Source: Desulfacinum hydrothermale DSM 13146 | Lineage (GTDB): Bacteria > Desulfobacterota > Syntrophobacteria > Syntrophobacterales > DSM-9756 | Reading direction: 5' to 3' | DNA length: 64,000 nt | Assembly: GCF_900176285.1 (NCBI RefSeq) | Contig: NZ_FWXF01000003.1 | Coordinates: 2,501 to 66,500, forward strand | In this document: positions 19,756 to 28,273 of the stretch, one piece after another | How the letters are laid out: each line of letters starts with the position of its first letter | Numbering within the stretch: position 1 is the first letter of the stretch | The notes under the pieces: generated by a model | Told to the model about the DNA's origin: nothing | Databases searched by the model: none | Seen by the model: the letters and a program-made list of their open reading frames with translations, nothing else | Program-made: the position numbers and the translations under genes

Positions 19756-20092
19756 GCCACGTCACTCCTTTCTGGGCGCACCCCAAGTCGTTTCTGTCTC
19801 ACTCGCTTTCGGATTCGCTTCATGGACCGGCTGGTGCCGTCCTTGCCCTTGCCATCCGGTGGGCTATTGTCATTATCGGCTTGATTATCACAGAATCGGC
19901 TGGGAATATAGAAAGGTGGCGGGTCCGATCAGATCCAAACCCCGCCGCGGCGCCTCCGGCGCGGGCACCGCGCGGAGAAGATCGAGGTAACGGAAACCCT
20001 CAGCCGGAGATAGCTCCGGCGCCCATCATCCCATCCACTTTTCGGCCAGGGTGCCCTACTTGAGCAAAGCGCCCTCGGGAAAGGAGACGGCC
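19756..20092. other. Intergenic region between divergent galT-like and ybjQ genes
   Basis: 337 bases without a convincing gene. A weak plus-strand promoter may be TTATCA (19885-19890), 16 bases and TATAGA (19907-19912), about 180 bases before ybjQ. The galT-like promoter must lie near the left end but was not recognised. Confidence 0.35.
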
Positions 20093-20416
20093 ATGATCAT
20101 GCTCACCACCACACCCACCATCGAAGGACGAAAGATCACCCACTACCACGGTATCGTGACGGGCGAGGCCATCATGGGAGCCAACGTTTTCCGAGACTTT
20201 TTTGCCAGCATCCGCGACATCGTGGGCGGCCGGTCTGCCGCTTACGAAAAGGAACTGGAAAAGGCGCGGCGGATCGCCATGGAGGAGATGAGCGAACGGG
20301 CACGGGACCTGGGAGCCAACGCGGTGGTGGGCATCGACATCGACTACGAGACCGTCGGCTCCCAAGGCAGCATGCTCATGGTAAGTGTCAGCGGAACGGC
20401 GGTGACGGTCCAATGA
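20093..20416 (+). CDS. YbjQ/UPF0145 family protein
   Basis: Protein of 107 residues with the YbjQ pattern: [32 protein letters not shown], then [15 protein letters not shown] and a final [17 protein letters not shown]. The family forms small ring-like oligomers; a metal-binding role has been proposed from structure, but the biological function is unknown. The ATG follows an AAGGAGA site at 20081-20087. It stands alone, convergent to the next gene. Confidence 0.88.
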   Translation: MIMLTTTPTIEGRKITHYHGIVTGEAIMGANVFRDFFASIRDIVGGRSAAYEKELEKARRIAMEEMSERARDLGANAVVGIDIDYETVGSQGSMLMVSVSGTAVTVQ

Positions 20417-20521
20417 CTGCCACCGAGTCCGCTCATCTGGGCGCCCTTTCCCTGCATGCCGGTGGTCTGGGTTCGGCAGGGTGAACGAGGCAACCTCCGA
20501 AAAGCCCCCGGTTTTACGAGG

Positions 20522-20546
20522 ACTTCCCCGCCTGCGCAGGGGAAGT
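20522..20546. terminator. Possible hairpin between convergent genes
   Basis: ACTTCCCC and GGGGAAGT form an 8-bp stem around a small GC-rich inner palindrome. Neither side has a clear T-run, so termination is uncertain. Confidence 0.3.
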
Positions 20547-20599
20547 GGCGCATGCAGATGGGAACCAGCCGAGACGCACCGGGGCTGGAGGACATCTTT

Positions 20600-21928
20600 T
20601 CAGGGGTAGACCACCTCCCGCAAGGCTTCTTCGAAGATCTGCAAGCAAAGATCCACCTGCTCGGCGGTCACGGTGAGGGGCGGAGCAAATCGGACCGTAT
20701 TCAGGCCGCAGCCCAATAGCAGCAAGCCCTTTTCGAAGGCGCGCCGCACCAGGGCGTTTCGCCACTGGCCGGCCCGCTCTTTGGTTTCTCGATCCTTGAC
20801 CAGTTCCACGCCCACCATGAGGCCCTTGCCGCGCACATCGCCCATGCACTCGTGGGACCGCTGCATCGTTCGTAAGCCCTCCAGCAGCCGTTCCCCTTGC
20901 ACCCGGGCGTTCTCCATGAGCTCCTTGCTCACAAGATCCAACGTGACCAGGGCGGCGCTGCACGAAACCGGGTTACCTCCGAAGGTGGACGCGTGCGAAC
21001 CCGCCTCCCAGTCCATGATGTCCGCGCGAGCCACCATGGCTCCCAGGGGCAACCCCGAAGCGATTCCTTTGGCGAGAGCCAGGATGTCCGGCACCACGCC
21101 GTAGTGCTCCATGGCGAACATTTTGCCCGTACGCCCGATACCGGTCTGCACCTCGTCGGCCACATAGAGGATGCCGTACTTGTGGGCGATGTCGCGAAGC
21201 TTTCTGTGGAATTCCGGCGGCGGCACGATGTAGCCCCCTTCGCCTTGGATCGGCTCCACGAAGATGGCCGCCACCTCCTCCGGCGGCACGGTGGTGCGAA
21301 AAAGCGTGTCTTCCACCCACTGTACGCACTGGATCTCGCACGTGGGGTACGTGAGATTGTACGGGCATCGGTAGCAATAGGCGTAGGGGATGTGCGTGAT
21401 GCCCGGCACGAAGGGGTTGTAGTGCTTTTTCTGGATGGTCTTGCTGGCGGTCAGCGACAACGCTCCCATGGTCCGGCCGTGGAAGGCTCCGAAAAAGGCG
21501 ATGTTCAGCTCCCTGCGTGTATGCCAACGAGCGAGCTTGAAGGCTGCCTCCACCGCCTCGGCCCCCGAATTGCCGAAATAGACCCGGTAAGGTTCCTGGG
21601 AAGAGACCAACGCCGCCAGCCTTTCAGCCAGCTCGATCTGGGGTGTGTAATAGAAGTCCGTTCCGGACATGTGCAGGAGCTTTTCACTCTGCCGTCGGAT
21701 CGCTTCCACCACCTTGGGATGGCAATGGCCGGTGGCGCATACGGCAATACCGGATGTGAAATCCAGGTACACATTGCCATCCACGTCTTCGATCCAAAGA
21801 CCCTGGCCTCGCTCCACCACCAGGGGATAGTCGCGGGTGTACGACGGCGACACCACGTGGGCGTCCCGCTCGATGTGCGCCTTAGCCTTGGGACCCGGTG
21901 GTGGCGTTTTGATCAAAGGTCGCTCCAC
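20600..21928 (-). CDS. Class III PLP-dependent aminotransferase (acetylornithine/GABA aminotransferase family)
   Basis: Protein of 442 residues with a GTG start behind an AAAGGAGG site. Fold type I signatures are GNSGAEAVEAAFKLAR (cofactor phosphate region), FHGRTMGALSLTASK, DEVQTGIGRTGKMFA and LAKGIASGLPLGA with the Schiff-base Lys. The insert CYRCPYNLTYPTC is typical of a subgroup shared with thermophiles and archaea that includes ornithine/GABA aminotransferases and amino-acid racemases. No arginine, GABA or lysine gene is adjacent, so the substrate is unresolved. Confidence 0.85.
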   Translation of the reverse strand: MERPLIKTPPPGPKAKAHIERDAHVVSPSYTRDYPLVVERGQGLWIEDVDGNVYLDFTSGIAVCATGHCHPKVVEAIRRQSEKLLHMSGTDFYYTPQIELAERLAALVSSQEPYRVYFGNSGAEAVEAAFKLARWHTRRELNIAFFGAFHGRTMGALSLTASKTIQKKHYNPFVPGITHIPYAYCYRCPYNLTYPTCEIQCVQWVEDTLFRTTVPPEEVAAIFVEPIQGEGGYIVPPPEFHRKLRDIAHKYGILYVADEVQTGIGRTGKMFAMEHYGVVPDILALAKGIASGLPLGAMVARADIMDWEAGSHASTFGGNPVSCSAALVTLDLVSKELMENARVQGERLLEGLRTMQRSHECMGDVRGKGLMVGVELVKDRETKERAGQWRNALVRRAFEKGLLLLGCGLNTVRFAPPLTVTAEQVDLCLQIFEEALREVVYP

Positions 21929-22345
21929 GCCATGTCCTCCTTTTCTCGCCGTGAAGGGGCAACCGTCTCATGCGAACGGCAGCCAAGCGCCATACAACTC
22001 CCCAAATCAAGTCCGTGATGGCATGAAGCGCGGGACAGGGGATGCCGGACATGTGGCTCAGCTGGTCTCGATTCAAGAGCCCTTCGGGCATGAGGCTCAA
22101 GTATGCCGTCACGGCCTATTGCAGCAAGTTCAGAGGGGGGGCGAACCAGGTCGCCTCGCCACAGCCCCCATGCGGGTGCCCATAACCACACCGATTTTAC
22201 GGGTACCAGCCGTTCAACCGCTTGTCAACGCCGGGAAACCGCCCACAATGGCCCTCCCTGAAGCTCAAGGCCGCTTCCCCCGAAAGCTGGGCCCAAAATC
22301 CTATGAACCGTTTCCCCAATGACCTGTCGCAGGTCTTGCCATCAC
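21929..22345. other. Gap upstream of the aminotransferase
   Basis: 417 bases between two minus-strand genes. A minus-strand TTGACA (22228-22223) with a 17-base spacer faces only a weak TACCCG, so a promoter is not established. Short open frames here have no support. Confidence 0.35.
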
Positions 22346-23146
22346 TCACTTGAGATCAAATTGACCAGCCCGGTGGGCCTTCAGGTAGTTCATGCAGTAC
22401 TCATCCCGACCGGCCAGGGCTTCGGCGGCCACGATGCCGGCCATCATGCGCCGATCCAAGGGATTGAGAATGGCGGCGTCCAGGCCACGAGCGATGGCCA
22501 TCACCATGAAGGTTTGGTTGAGAAACGGGCGATTGGGGAGTCCGAAGGAGACATTGGAAAGCCCGCAGATGGTGTGGATGCCGTCGGTCCCGGTCATGAT
22601 CCCTTCCACGGCCCTTAAGAACTCCATGCCGAAGTCCTTGTTCACCGAAACAGGTTGGACCAAGGGATCCACGTAGATGTTTTCCGGCCTCACATTGTTT
22701 TGAAGCAGCCTGTTGACCAGTTTGTCCGCGTTGGCCAGGCGTGCCCCCGCCGTTTCCGGCATGCCCTCGTCGCTCATGCACAGGGCGATGACCTTGAAGT
22801 CCGTTCCCGCAATGAGAGGCATCAGCTTGTCGTAACGTTCTTTTTCCAGGGAGATGGAATTGATCATGGGCGTTCCCCGGTGAACGGACAATGCCTGTTC
22901 GATGGCTTCCGGATCCGGACTGTCGATGCAGCAAGGGGCCTCCACTTCCTGCTGCACAGTAGAAACAAGCCACTTCAGGTAGTCCCCTTCTTGGCCCACG
23001 AAGACCCCAGCATTCACATCGATGTAGTGGGCACCGGCATCCAACTGGTTCCGTGCCACCTGTCGAATAGCCGTCTCGTCCCGGGTTTCGATCTGTTTGG
23101 AAATGGCTTTCCGGCTGGCGTTGATGAGTTCCCCCACAATGAGCAT
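22346..23146 (-). CDS. acsE: Methyltetrahydrofolate:corrinoid protein methyltransferase (AcsE-like)
   Basis: Protein of 266 residues, the usual size of the free-standing pterin-binding methyltransferase. It moves the methyl group of methyl-H4folate to the cobalt of a corrinoid protein, the last methyl-branch step of the Wood-Ljungdahl pathway, or the reverse during oxidation. Signatures are LDAGAHYIDVNAG, CCIDSPDPEAIEQAL, MINSISLEK, VDPLVQPVS and GLSNVSFGLPNR, where the Asn and Asp residues bind pterin. It is divergent from a corrinoid activator gene. CODH/ACS genes are not in this window, so other corrinoid methylation routes remain possible. Confidence 0.88.
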   Translation of the reverse strand: MLIVGELINASRKAISKQIETRDETAIRQVARNQLDAGAHYIDVNAGVFVGQEGDYLKWLVSTVQQEVEAPCCIDSPDPEAIEQALSVHRGTPMINSISLEKERYDKLMPLIAGTDFKVIALCMSDEGMPETAGARLANADKLVNRLLQNNVRPENIYVDPLVQPVSVNKDFGMEFLRAVEGIMTGTDGIHTICGLSNVSFGLPNRPFLNQTFMVMAIARGLDAAILNPLDRRMMAGIVAAEALAGRDEYCMNYLKAHRAGQFDLK

Positions 23147-23499
23147 GGCCCTCTCCCCCTTGTTCCGTTTTCCTGGGTTTGCCCTTTCTGCAACAGGCAG
23201 CGTTTTCTCAAAAGACCCGCCGCGAGAGCTTCAAAAGCAATACTCCTTCGGAGAGGTGTCGAGCAAGTCACAATTTTTCAGCCCTTCCTTGAGGCATTCT
23301 TCGGATGCCTGCGCAATGGGAGATCCCAACGGATTGGCTGGCGCCTTCCAAGCCCCTTCTCGCGGCACGATGGAATGGATGCCCGTCTAAATGCACCCAC
23401 ACTCATAGAGTGTGCGATGCCAGCTGCCACTTGACCTACCGGACAACCAGTGGTGTATGAACCCGAAGAATTGGCGAAGAACATTCGAAGGAGGCCTTC
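23147..23499. other. Divergent intergenic region between acsE and the corrinoid activator
   Basis: 353 bases that must hold two divergent promoters. A plus-strand TTGACC at 23431-23436 is followed 17 bases later by a weak TGTATG. A short perfect inverted repeat lies just upstream of it at 23398-23414. No gene is seen. Confidence 0.4.
23398..23414. repeat. Perfect inverted repeat, possible operator
   Basis: CACACTC-ATA-GAGTGTG is a 7-bp perfect palindrome arm with a three-base centre, 17 bases before a candidate -35 box of the activator gene. It could be a regulator site or a short hairpin. Confidence 0.4.
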
Positions 23500-25107
23500 A
23501 TGGGACCCCAGAGCACCAAACCGAACGGAGCGCCGTGTACCATCCACGTGGAGGGGGAACATCGGTCCGTACGGGCTCGGACTGGAGAAACGTTGCTTCT
23601 CGCCCTGGCCCGAAATGGGATTTTTTTGCGCTCGGACTGCGGAGGCAAAGGGGTTTGCCGACAGTGCACCGTGCAAGATACCGACACGGGCGAGCGGATG
23701 CCCGCCTGCCAGGTGACGGTGACGGAAGACCTGTCCGTGCGCATTCCATCCGCCGCCCGCCGCGCTCTGGAAGTGATTCGCAAGCCCGATTTGGAAAGGG
23801 CGGCGAAACAGCTCCTGCGCTCCCGGGCAGGGCGGGTTTCACCCCGCGAGCGCTGGGGAGCGGCCGTGGACGTGGGCACCACCACCCTCGCCGTCTATTT
23901 GTCCGATCGCGTTGAAGGCCGTGTGCTCGCATCCACCAGCTTGCGCAATCCCCAGTTCCTTTTCGGGGACGACGTGATGGCCCGTATCAGCGCCGTGGAT
24001 CAAAACCCGGCGGTCCTGGGCGAAATGCAGGCGATGGTCCTGGACGCCGTGGCCATGGCCCTCACATCCCTGGCTGCTTCCGTCCAACTGGACCCGAGCA
24101 ATCTATGTCAGATTACGGTGGTGGGAAACCCCACCATGATCCACATCTTCTGGGGGGTGGATCCCACGCCTCTGGGCCGGCATCCGTACGAACCGGCCTT
24201 CCGGGATCTGCGCACTGATAGGGCCTCTCTTCTGGGCTGGGATTCCTTTGCAAAAACCCGGGTAACCACCCTGCCCTTGCTTTCCGGCTTTCTGGGGGCC
24301 GACACGGTGGCCTGCGCTTTGGCCCTCGATTTGCTCCACTCGGCCGAAGGGACCCTCCTGGTGGATGTGGGAACCAACGGAGAACTGCTCTTGAAGGCGG
24401 GGACGCAGCTCTTGGGCACTTCTTGCGCCACCGGCCCCGCTTTGGAAGGCGCGGCCATCGGCCATGGCATGCCCGCCGTTTCCGGCGCCGTCCGTCATGT
24501 GGAGATGAACCCTGACGCCACGCTCAGATGGGAGGTTATCCGCCGTGATGACGGTCCGGACCCCAAACCTCTGGGCATCTGCGGTTCCGGAGTATTGAGC
24601 GCCGTTGCCGCCTTGTATTCATCCGGCATTGTTCAAAAAGACGGGCGGATTGACATCTCCAAGGCCCCCCACAGAATCCTTCTGGACCACAAGGGTATCC
24701 CTTCCGTGATCCTCGTGGACGGCTCCCACACGGCCTTGGGCACTCCCATTCTTTTCACGCAGAAGGACGTGCGCGCCGTCCAACTGGCCAAAGCGGCCCT
24801 GCGCACGGGCATCGATCTCCTGTGCCGCAAGGCGGGCATCCACGCGCCTTCGCTCATCCATCTGGCGGGCACCTTTGGAAGCCATCTGGGACCAAAGGAC
24901 GCCATTACCATCGGCATGCTGCCTCCGGTGGGGACCGAAAAGGTGCGGGCGGCGGGCAATGCGGCAGGCCTGGGCGCCTTGCTGGCCCTGGTGGACCCGG
25001 ACAGCGTGGAAGAACTGGATCGTCTAGCCGCCTCCACCCGCGTGGTGGAACTGGCGAGCCACCCGGACTTCCAGGAGACTTTCGTCTCGTCGTTGGCGTT
25101 TCCCTAG
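23500..25107 (+). CDS. RACo-like corrinoid-protein reductive activator (2Fe-2S + ASKHA ATPase, DUF4445)
   Basis: Protein of 535 residues. Residues 12-85 are a [2Fe-2S] ferredoxin-like domain with Cys47, Cys53, Cys56 and Cys70. The rest is the ASKHA-type actin-fold part found in reductive activators of corrinoid proteins, with AAVDVGTTTLAVYL (phosphate loop) and LLVDVGTNGELLL, and a LGICGSGVLSAV strand. Such proteins use ATP and a low-potential electron to return inactive Co(II) to Co(I) so that methyl transfer can go on. It sits divergently beside the AcsE-like methyltransferase, which supports that role. It is shorter than the well-studied RACo (about 630 residues). An AAGGAGG site precedes the ATG. 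Confidence 0.85.
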   Translation: MGPQSTKPNGAPCTIHVEGEHRSVRARTGETLLLALARNGIFLRSDCGGKGVCRQCTVQDTDTGERMPACQVTVTEDLSVRIPSAARRALEVIRKPDLERAAKQLLRSRAGRVSPRERWGAAVDVGTTTLAVYLSDRVEGRVLASTSLRNPQFLFGDDVMARISAVDQNPAVLGEMQAMVLDAVAMALTSLAASVQLDPSNLCQITVVGNPTMIHIFWGVDPTPLGRHPYEPAFRDLRTDRASLLGWDSFAKTRVTTLPLLSGFLGADTVACALALDLLHSAEGTLLVDVGTNGELLLKAGTQLLGTSCATGPALEGAAIGHGMPAVSGAVRHVEMNPDATLRWEVIRRDDGPDPKPLGICGSGVLSAVAALYSSGIVQKDGRIDISKAPHRILLDHKGIPSVILVDGSHTALGTPILFTQKDVRAVQLAKAALRTGIDLLCRKAGIHAPSLIHLAGTFGSHLGPKDAITIGMLPPVGTEKVRAAGNAAGLGALLALVDPDSVEELDRLAASTRVVELASHPDFQETFVSSLAFP

Positions 25108-25116
25108 CCCAAGGGC

Positions 25117-25905
25117 CTAATCGAAAAGCCCCAAGCGCTTGGCCACCTCCTGATAGTGTTCTGGATAGACGGGCTGGAAGTTCTGGTAGAACGTGACCGG
25201 ATAGCGGGCTCCGATGCGCCGTCCCGCTTCATCCAATCCCTGAACCAAGTCGGCCAGGAGGCGAACCGGCAACGCCACCACCAGTTCGTCGTCCTGGGTC
25301 ATGGAAAAGATCCGATCCCCCATGCCGGGGATGGACACCCGCGGTTCATCGTGCCGGTGGGCCGCATACAGGGTCTGCACACATTCCACCTTGCCCCCGA
25401 AGGCTCCCTGAACGACTCCGCCTGTTCGCCACGTCAATGCTTGGACCAGCCGCATGGCTTGTGCCGGATTGCAGTAGATCACCACGCACTGGGGTTCCTT
25501 CCGGGCCTTAGCCAAAGGCGACAGGAGGATCCCCTCCACTTCGCCCGCCTGAGGAAGCCCCATGGACGCCACCTGGTCGGCCGCCGTACCTTCATCCTCG
25601 GCGAAACCCACCGTGGCGAAAAGGCCCTGGAGCTCGGACGCCCCGTCTTGGGCCCCGCTCCACCCCCAGGCGATCATGGCCGGCACGCACACCACATCGT
25701 CCCGAGTCACCCCCACAGTCCAGCCGTACAGTCTGGCCATGGTGATGGCCTGGCAGATGGCCACCCGTTTGTGAAGATGCGTTCCAGGTCGCCGTGTCTT
25801 TTCCGGAAAGGACTCTCCCTCGGCCAAAAAGGAGACGGCCAGGGGAAAAGATCGCGGTCGGATGGCTTCCATGATTTTGGCCTGCGCTTGTTGGTAATCG
25901 GTCAT
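25117..25905 (-). CDS. DUF169 domain protein
   Basis: Protein of 262 residues matching the DUF169 plan: a start with RPRSFPLAVSFL, then KRVAICQAITMARLYGWTVGVTRDDVVCVPA, a central VVIYCNPAQAMRLVQALTW and a C-terminal VALPVRLLADLVQGLDEAGRRIG. Function is unknown. The conserved Cys residues in the ICQA and VCVPA segments have been taken to suggest cofactor or metal binding, but this is not proven. Members are frequent in anaerobes and methanogens, often near corrinoid or one-carbon genes (recalled). It ends nine bases from the convergent corrinoid activator. Confidence 0.8.
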   Translation of the reverse strand: MTDYQQAQAKIMEAIRPRSFPLAVSFLAEGESFPEKTRRPGTHLHKRVAICQAITMARLYGWTVGVTRDDVVCVPAMIAWGWSGAQDGASELQGLFATVGFAEDEGTAADQVASMGLPQAGEVEGILLSPLAKARKEPQCVVIYCNPAQAMRLVQALTWRTGGVVQGAFGGKVECVQTLYAAHRHDEPRVSIPGMGDRIFSMTQDDELVVALPVRLLADLVQGLDEAGRRIGARYPVTFYQNFQPVYPEHYQEVAKRLGLFD

Positions 25906-26269
25906 GTTTCCCTCCGCGTCTTCACTTGGGGTTCACGCACTTGTGCACCAGGGGCGCCCCACCCGTCCTCCGATGAAGCAAAAGACGGAGAAAGGCCCTA
26001 CTCCTCTTCCAAAGCCATTCGCTAAGCGGCCGTCACGATCCTTCGGTGACGACCAACGAACAAAACACGCCCATGGCATGCGGCGCAGCGAAGGGGCGGA
26101 GGCCCCGCGGCATGGAAGCACTGAGAAAACTTCAAGGGAATTCGTTCGCCGTTGTCCTTGCATCGGACGGAGAGCTTGTGTAAGAAGCGGGCTTGCCTTT
26201 TCCCAAGGCTGCGGTGAATGCTCCCATGGAACCGACGGATGAATAACCTGCAAAGGACGGAACGCTCTC
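25906..26269. other. Gap between divergent DUF169 and DUF6508-like genes
   Basis: 364 bases. I see no coding frame with a ribosome site, no RNA gene and no hairpin of note. It should contain both divergent promoters. Confidence 0.4.
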
Positions 26270-26683
26270 ATGGAATCGAAACCGAAGACGCATGCGCCCG
26301 TGGAAGAGCTGGTGGCCTATCTACCCAAGCTGCAATCCCTGGAAGGCCGTTATGTGGAACAGTGGAATCCGCCCTATTACGCCACCCCTGCCTACCATCC
26401 CTTGGTGGAGGAATTCTTCTACCGAGTGGCCCGGACGTGCCCGCCCGACGAGGCCCTGGATCCTCACCGGGCGGAACGGGACTTGCATGATCCCCAGGTG
26501 CTCCACAAGGCCGATCTGGGCACCCTTCGCTCCCTTCTTGGCTGGTGCGCCCGCAGCGAGCAAGGCCGTCCTGGGATCTGGGAACAACTCCTCCAAAACG
26601 GTGTCCTCTTTTCTCTTCTGCAGCGGTTGCGGGCCGTGGCCCAATCTAACGGCAACGGCGCCCGGGGAAGGGATGGAGCATAA
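26270..26683 (+). CDS. Small conserved protein, DUF6508-like
   Basis: Protein of 137 residues. The first half has a LVAYLPKLQSLEGRYVEQW opening. The second half has the pattern HKADLGTLRSLLGWCARSEQGRPGIWEQLLQNGVLFSLLQRLRA, which resembles the helical DUF6508 domain (usually ...RGERFCDGHW...ESG...LLRRL). Function is unknown. This match is from memory of the family pattern and is tentative. The last 38 bases overlap the end of the convergent chorismate synthase gene. Confidence 0.6.
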   Translation: MESKPKTHAPVEELVAYLPKLQSLEGRYVEQWNPPYYATPAYHPLVEEFFYRVARTCPPDEALDPHRAERDLHDPQVLHKADLGTLRSLLGWCARSEQGRPGIWEQLLQNGVLFSLLQRLRAVAQSNGNGARGRDGA

Positions 26684-27704
26684 AGTCGGCCAAGGTGATG
26701 AGCACCATGGCTTCACAGACGGGCACGATTCGCGGAATGGCCGCGATGTCGTGCCGCCCCCCGATGCGCAGGCACGTTTCCTTCCCATCCCGGGTGACGG
26801 TTCGCTGCTCCTTGGCGATGGACGGGATGGGTTTGACGGCCGCTCGAACCACCAGGTCCATGCCCGAAGAGATGCCGCCCAGCACGCCGCCCGCATTGTT
26901 GGAGGCGTAGCCGTCGGCGGTGGGGGTGTCGTTGTTTTCGCTCCCGAGCATGCACGCCGAGGCAAACCCGGCGCCGATCTCCACCCCTTTCACGGCGCCA
27001 ATGGACATGAGGGCCGCGGCCAGGCGCGCATCCAGCTTGTCGAAGACCGGCTCCCCCAGGCCGGGCGGACAGCCCACCGCGTTCACTTGGACGATCCCGC
27101 CCAGCGTATCGCCCTGGGCTCGGACCTCCTGGAGCTGCTTTTCCATGGCCCGGGCCGCCTCCGGGTCCGGGCAGAAGAGGGGGTTTTCCGCCGCCGCCTC
27201 CCAATCATGGACCCGGCAGGTCACGTCCCCTAGGGCCACGGTGCCGGCAAAGACGCGAATGCCTTCTTGGCTGAGGAATTTTCGGGCCACGGCCCCTGCG
27301 GCAACCCGCGCCACGGTCTCCCGCCCTGAACTGCGGCCGCCACCCCGCCAGTCCCGCACGCCGTATTTCTGCTCATAGGTCCGATCAGCGTGTCCCGGCC
27401 GATAGACGTCCTTGAGGGCCTCGTAATCGCGGCTTCGCACGTCTTTATTGAAAATCACCAAGCTGATGGGCGTCCCCGTGGTCACTCCCTCAAAGACGCC
27501 GGAAAGGATGCGCACCTCGTCCGGTTCCCGTCGGGCCGTGGTCAGTTTCTTTCCCGGCCGGCGCCGTTCCAGATCCTTTTGAATGTCTTCTTCCGATAGA
27601 GGAATCCCCGGCGGACAGCCGTCGATCACGGCTCCCAGGGCCGGTCCGTGGGATTCACCCCAGGTCATCACGCGAAAGAGACGACCAAAGCTGTTTCCAG
27701 ACAT
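26646..27704 (-). CDS. aroC: Chorismate synthase
   Basis: Protein of about 352 residues that converts 5-enolpyruvylshikimate 3-phosphate to chorismate with reduced FMN, the final shikimate step. Signatures are GRLFRVMTWGESHGPALGAVIDGCPPG at the N-terminus, RPGHADRTYEQKYGVRDWRGGGRSSGRETVARVAAGAVA in the centre and NNAGGVLGGISSGMDL near the C-terminus. The ATG at 27704 with GGAGAAGG upstream is chosen over a start seven codons earlier. No other aro gene is near. Confidence 0.96.
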   Translation of the reverse strand: MSGNSFGRLFRVMTWGESHGPALGAVIDGCPPGIPLSEEDIQKDLERRRPGKKLTTARREPDEVRILSGVFEGVTTGTPISLVIFNKDVRSRDYEALKDVYRPGHADRTYEQKYGVRDWRGGGRSSGRETVARVAAGAVARKFLSQEGIRVFAGTVALGDVTCRVHDWEAAAENPLFCPDPEAARAMEKQLQEVRAQGDTLGGIVQVNAVGCPPGLGEPVFDKLDARLAAALMSIGAVKGVEIGAGFASACMLGSENNDTPTADGYASNNAGGVLGGISSGMDLVVRAAVKPIPSIAKEQRTVTRDGKETCLRIGGRHDIAAIPRIVPVCEAMVLITLADFMLHPFPGRRCR

Positions 27705-27821
27705 ACCCTTCTCCGCAATCCACATGAGAACACTGATTGACGGGGTGCGCGCGGCACTCCGCCCTCGAGCCCAGCCCCTGCGCGCTTTACCTTCTCAGCG
27801 GTCCCTCACACCCCACCTTCC

Positions 27822-27849
27822 TTGACTCCAGCGCGCGGCGCGTTATCTT
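27822..27849 (+). promoter_or_regulatory. Candidate promoter for clpS-clpA-aat
   Basis: TTGACT (27822-27827), a 16-base GC-rich spacer and TATCTT (27844-27849) lie about 90 bases before the clpS start. Confidence 0.45.
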
Positions 27850-27937
27850 TGACCATGACCAAACCCTCCTTTCCAACCATAGTGCAAACGCGATATATGG
27901 TGAAGAAAGAAGAAGGCACTTGGAGGAGGCTTCACGT

Positions 27938-28252
27938 ATGAGCGAACATCGGCCCGACACACGGGAAGACCTGGAAAGCCATGTGGAGGAGGATCTTCAG
28001 GAACCACCCCTATTCAAGGTTCTCCTCCACAATGACGACTATACTACCATGGAGTTTGTGGTGGAGATCCTGGAAAAGGTGTTCCACAAGTCCACCGCGG
28101 AGGCGACCCAGATCATGCTCAACGTTCATCGAAACGGCATCGGAGTTTGCGGCGTCTATCCCGAAGAGGTCGCCGAGACCAAGGTGGAGATGGTGCACCA
28201 TCTGGCGAGAAAAAACGGCTTCCCCCTCAAGTGCACCATGGAGGAAGCCTAA
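27938..28252 (+). CDS. clpS: ClpS adaptor, N-degron recognition
   Basis: Protein of 104 residues that binds N-terminal Leu, Phe, Trp or Tyr of substrates and delivers them to ClpA. The family core is present: FKVLLHNDDYTTMEFVVEIL with the N-degron pocket residues (Asn-Asp-Asp-Tyr-Thr) and later MVHHLARKNGFPLKCTME. An acidic N-terminal extension precedes the core. The start is fixed by a GGAGGAGG site at 27922-27929. clpA begins 21 bases after the stop. Confidence 0.96.
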   Translation: MSEHRPDTREDLESHVEEDLQEPPLFKVLLHNDDYTTMEFVVEILEKVFHKSTAEATQIMLNVHRNGIGVCGVYPEEVAETKVEMVHHLARKNGFPLKCTMEEA

Positions 28253-28273
28253 TGGAGGCACGAAGGAGCCTGC

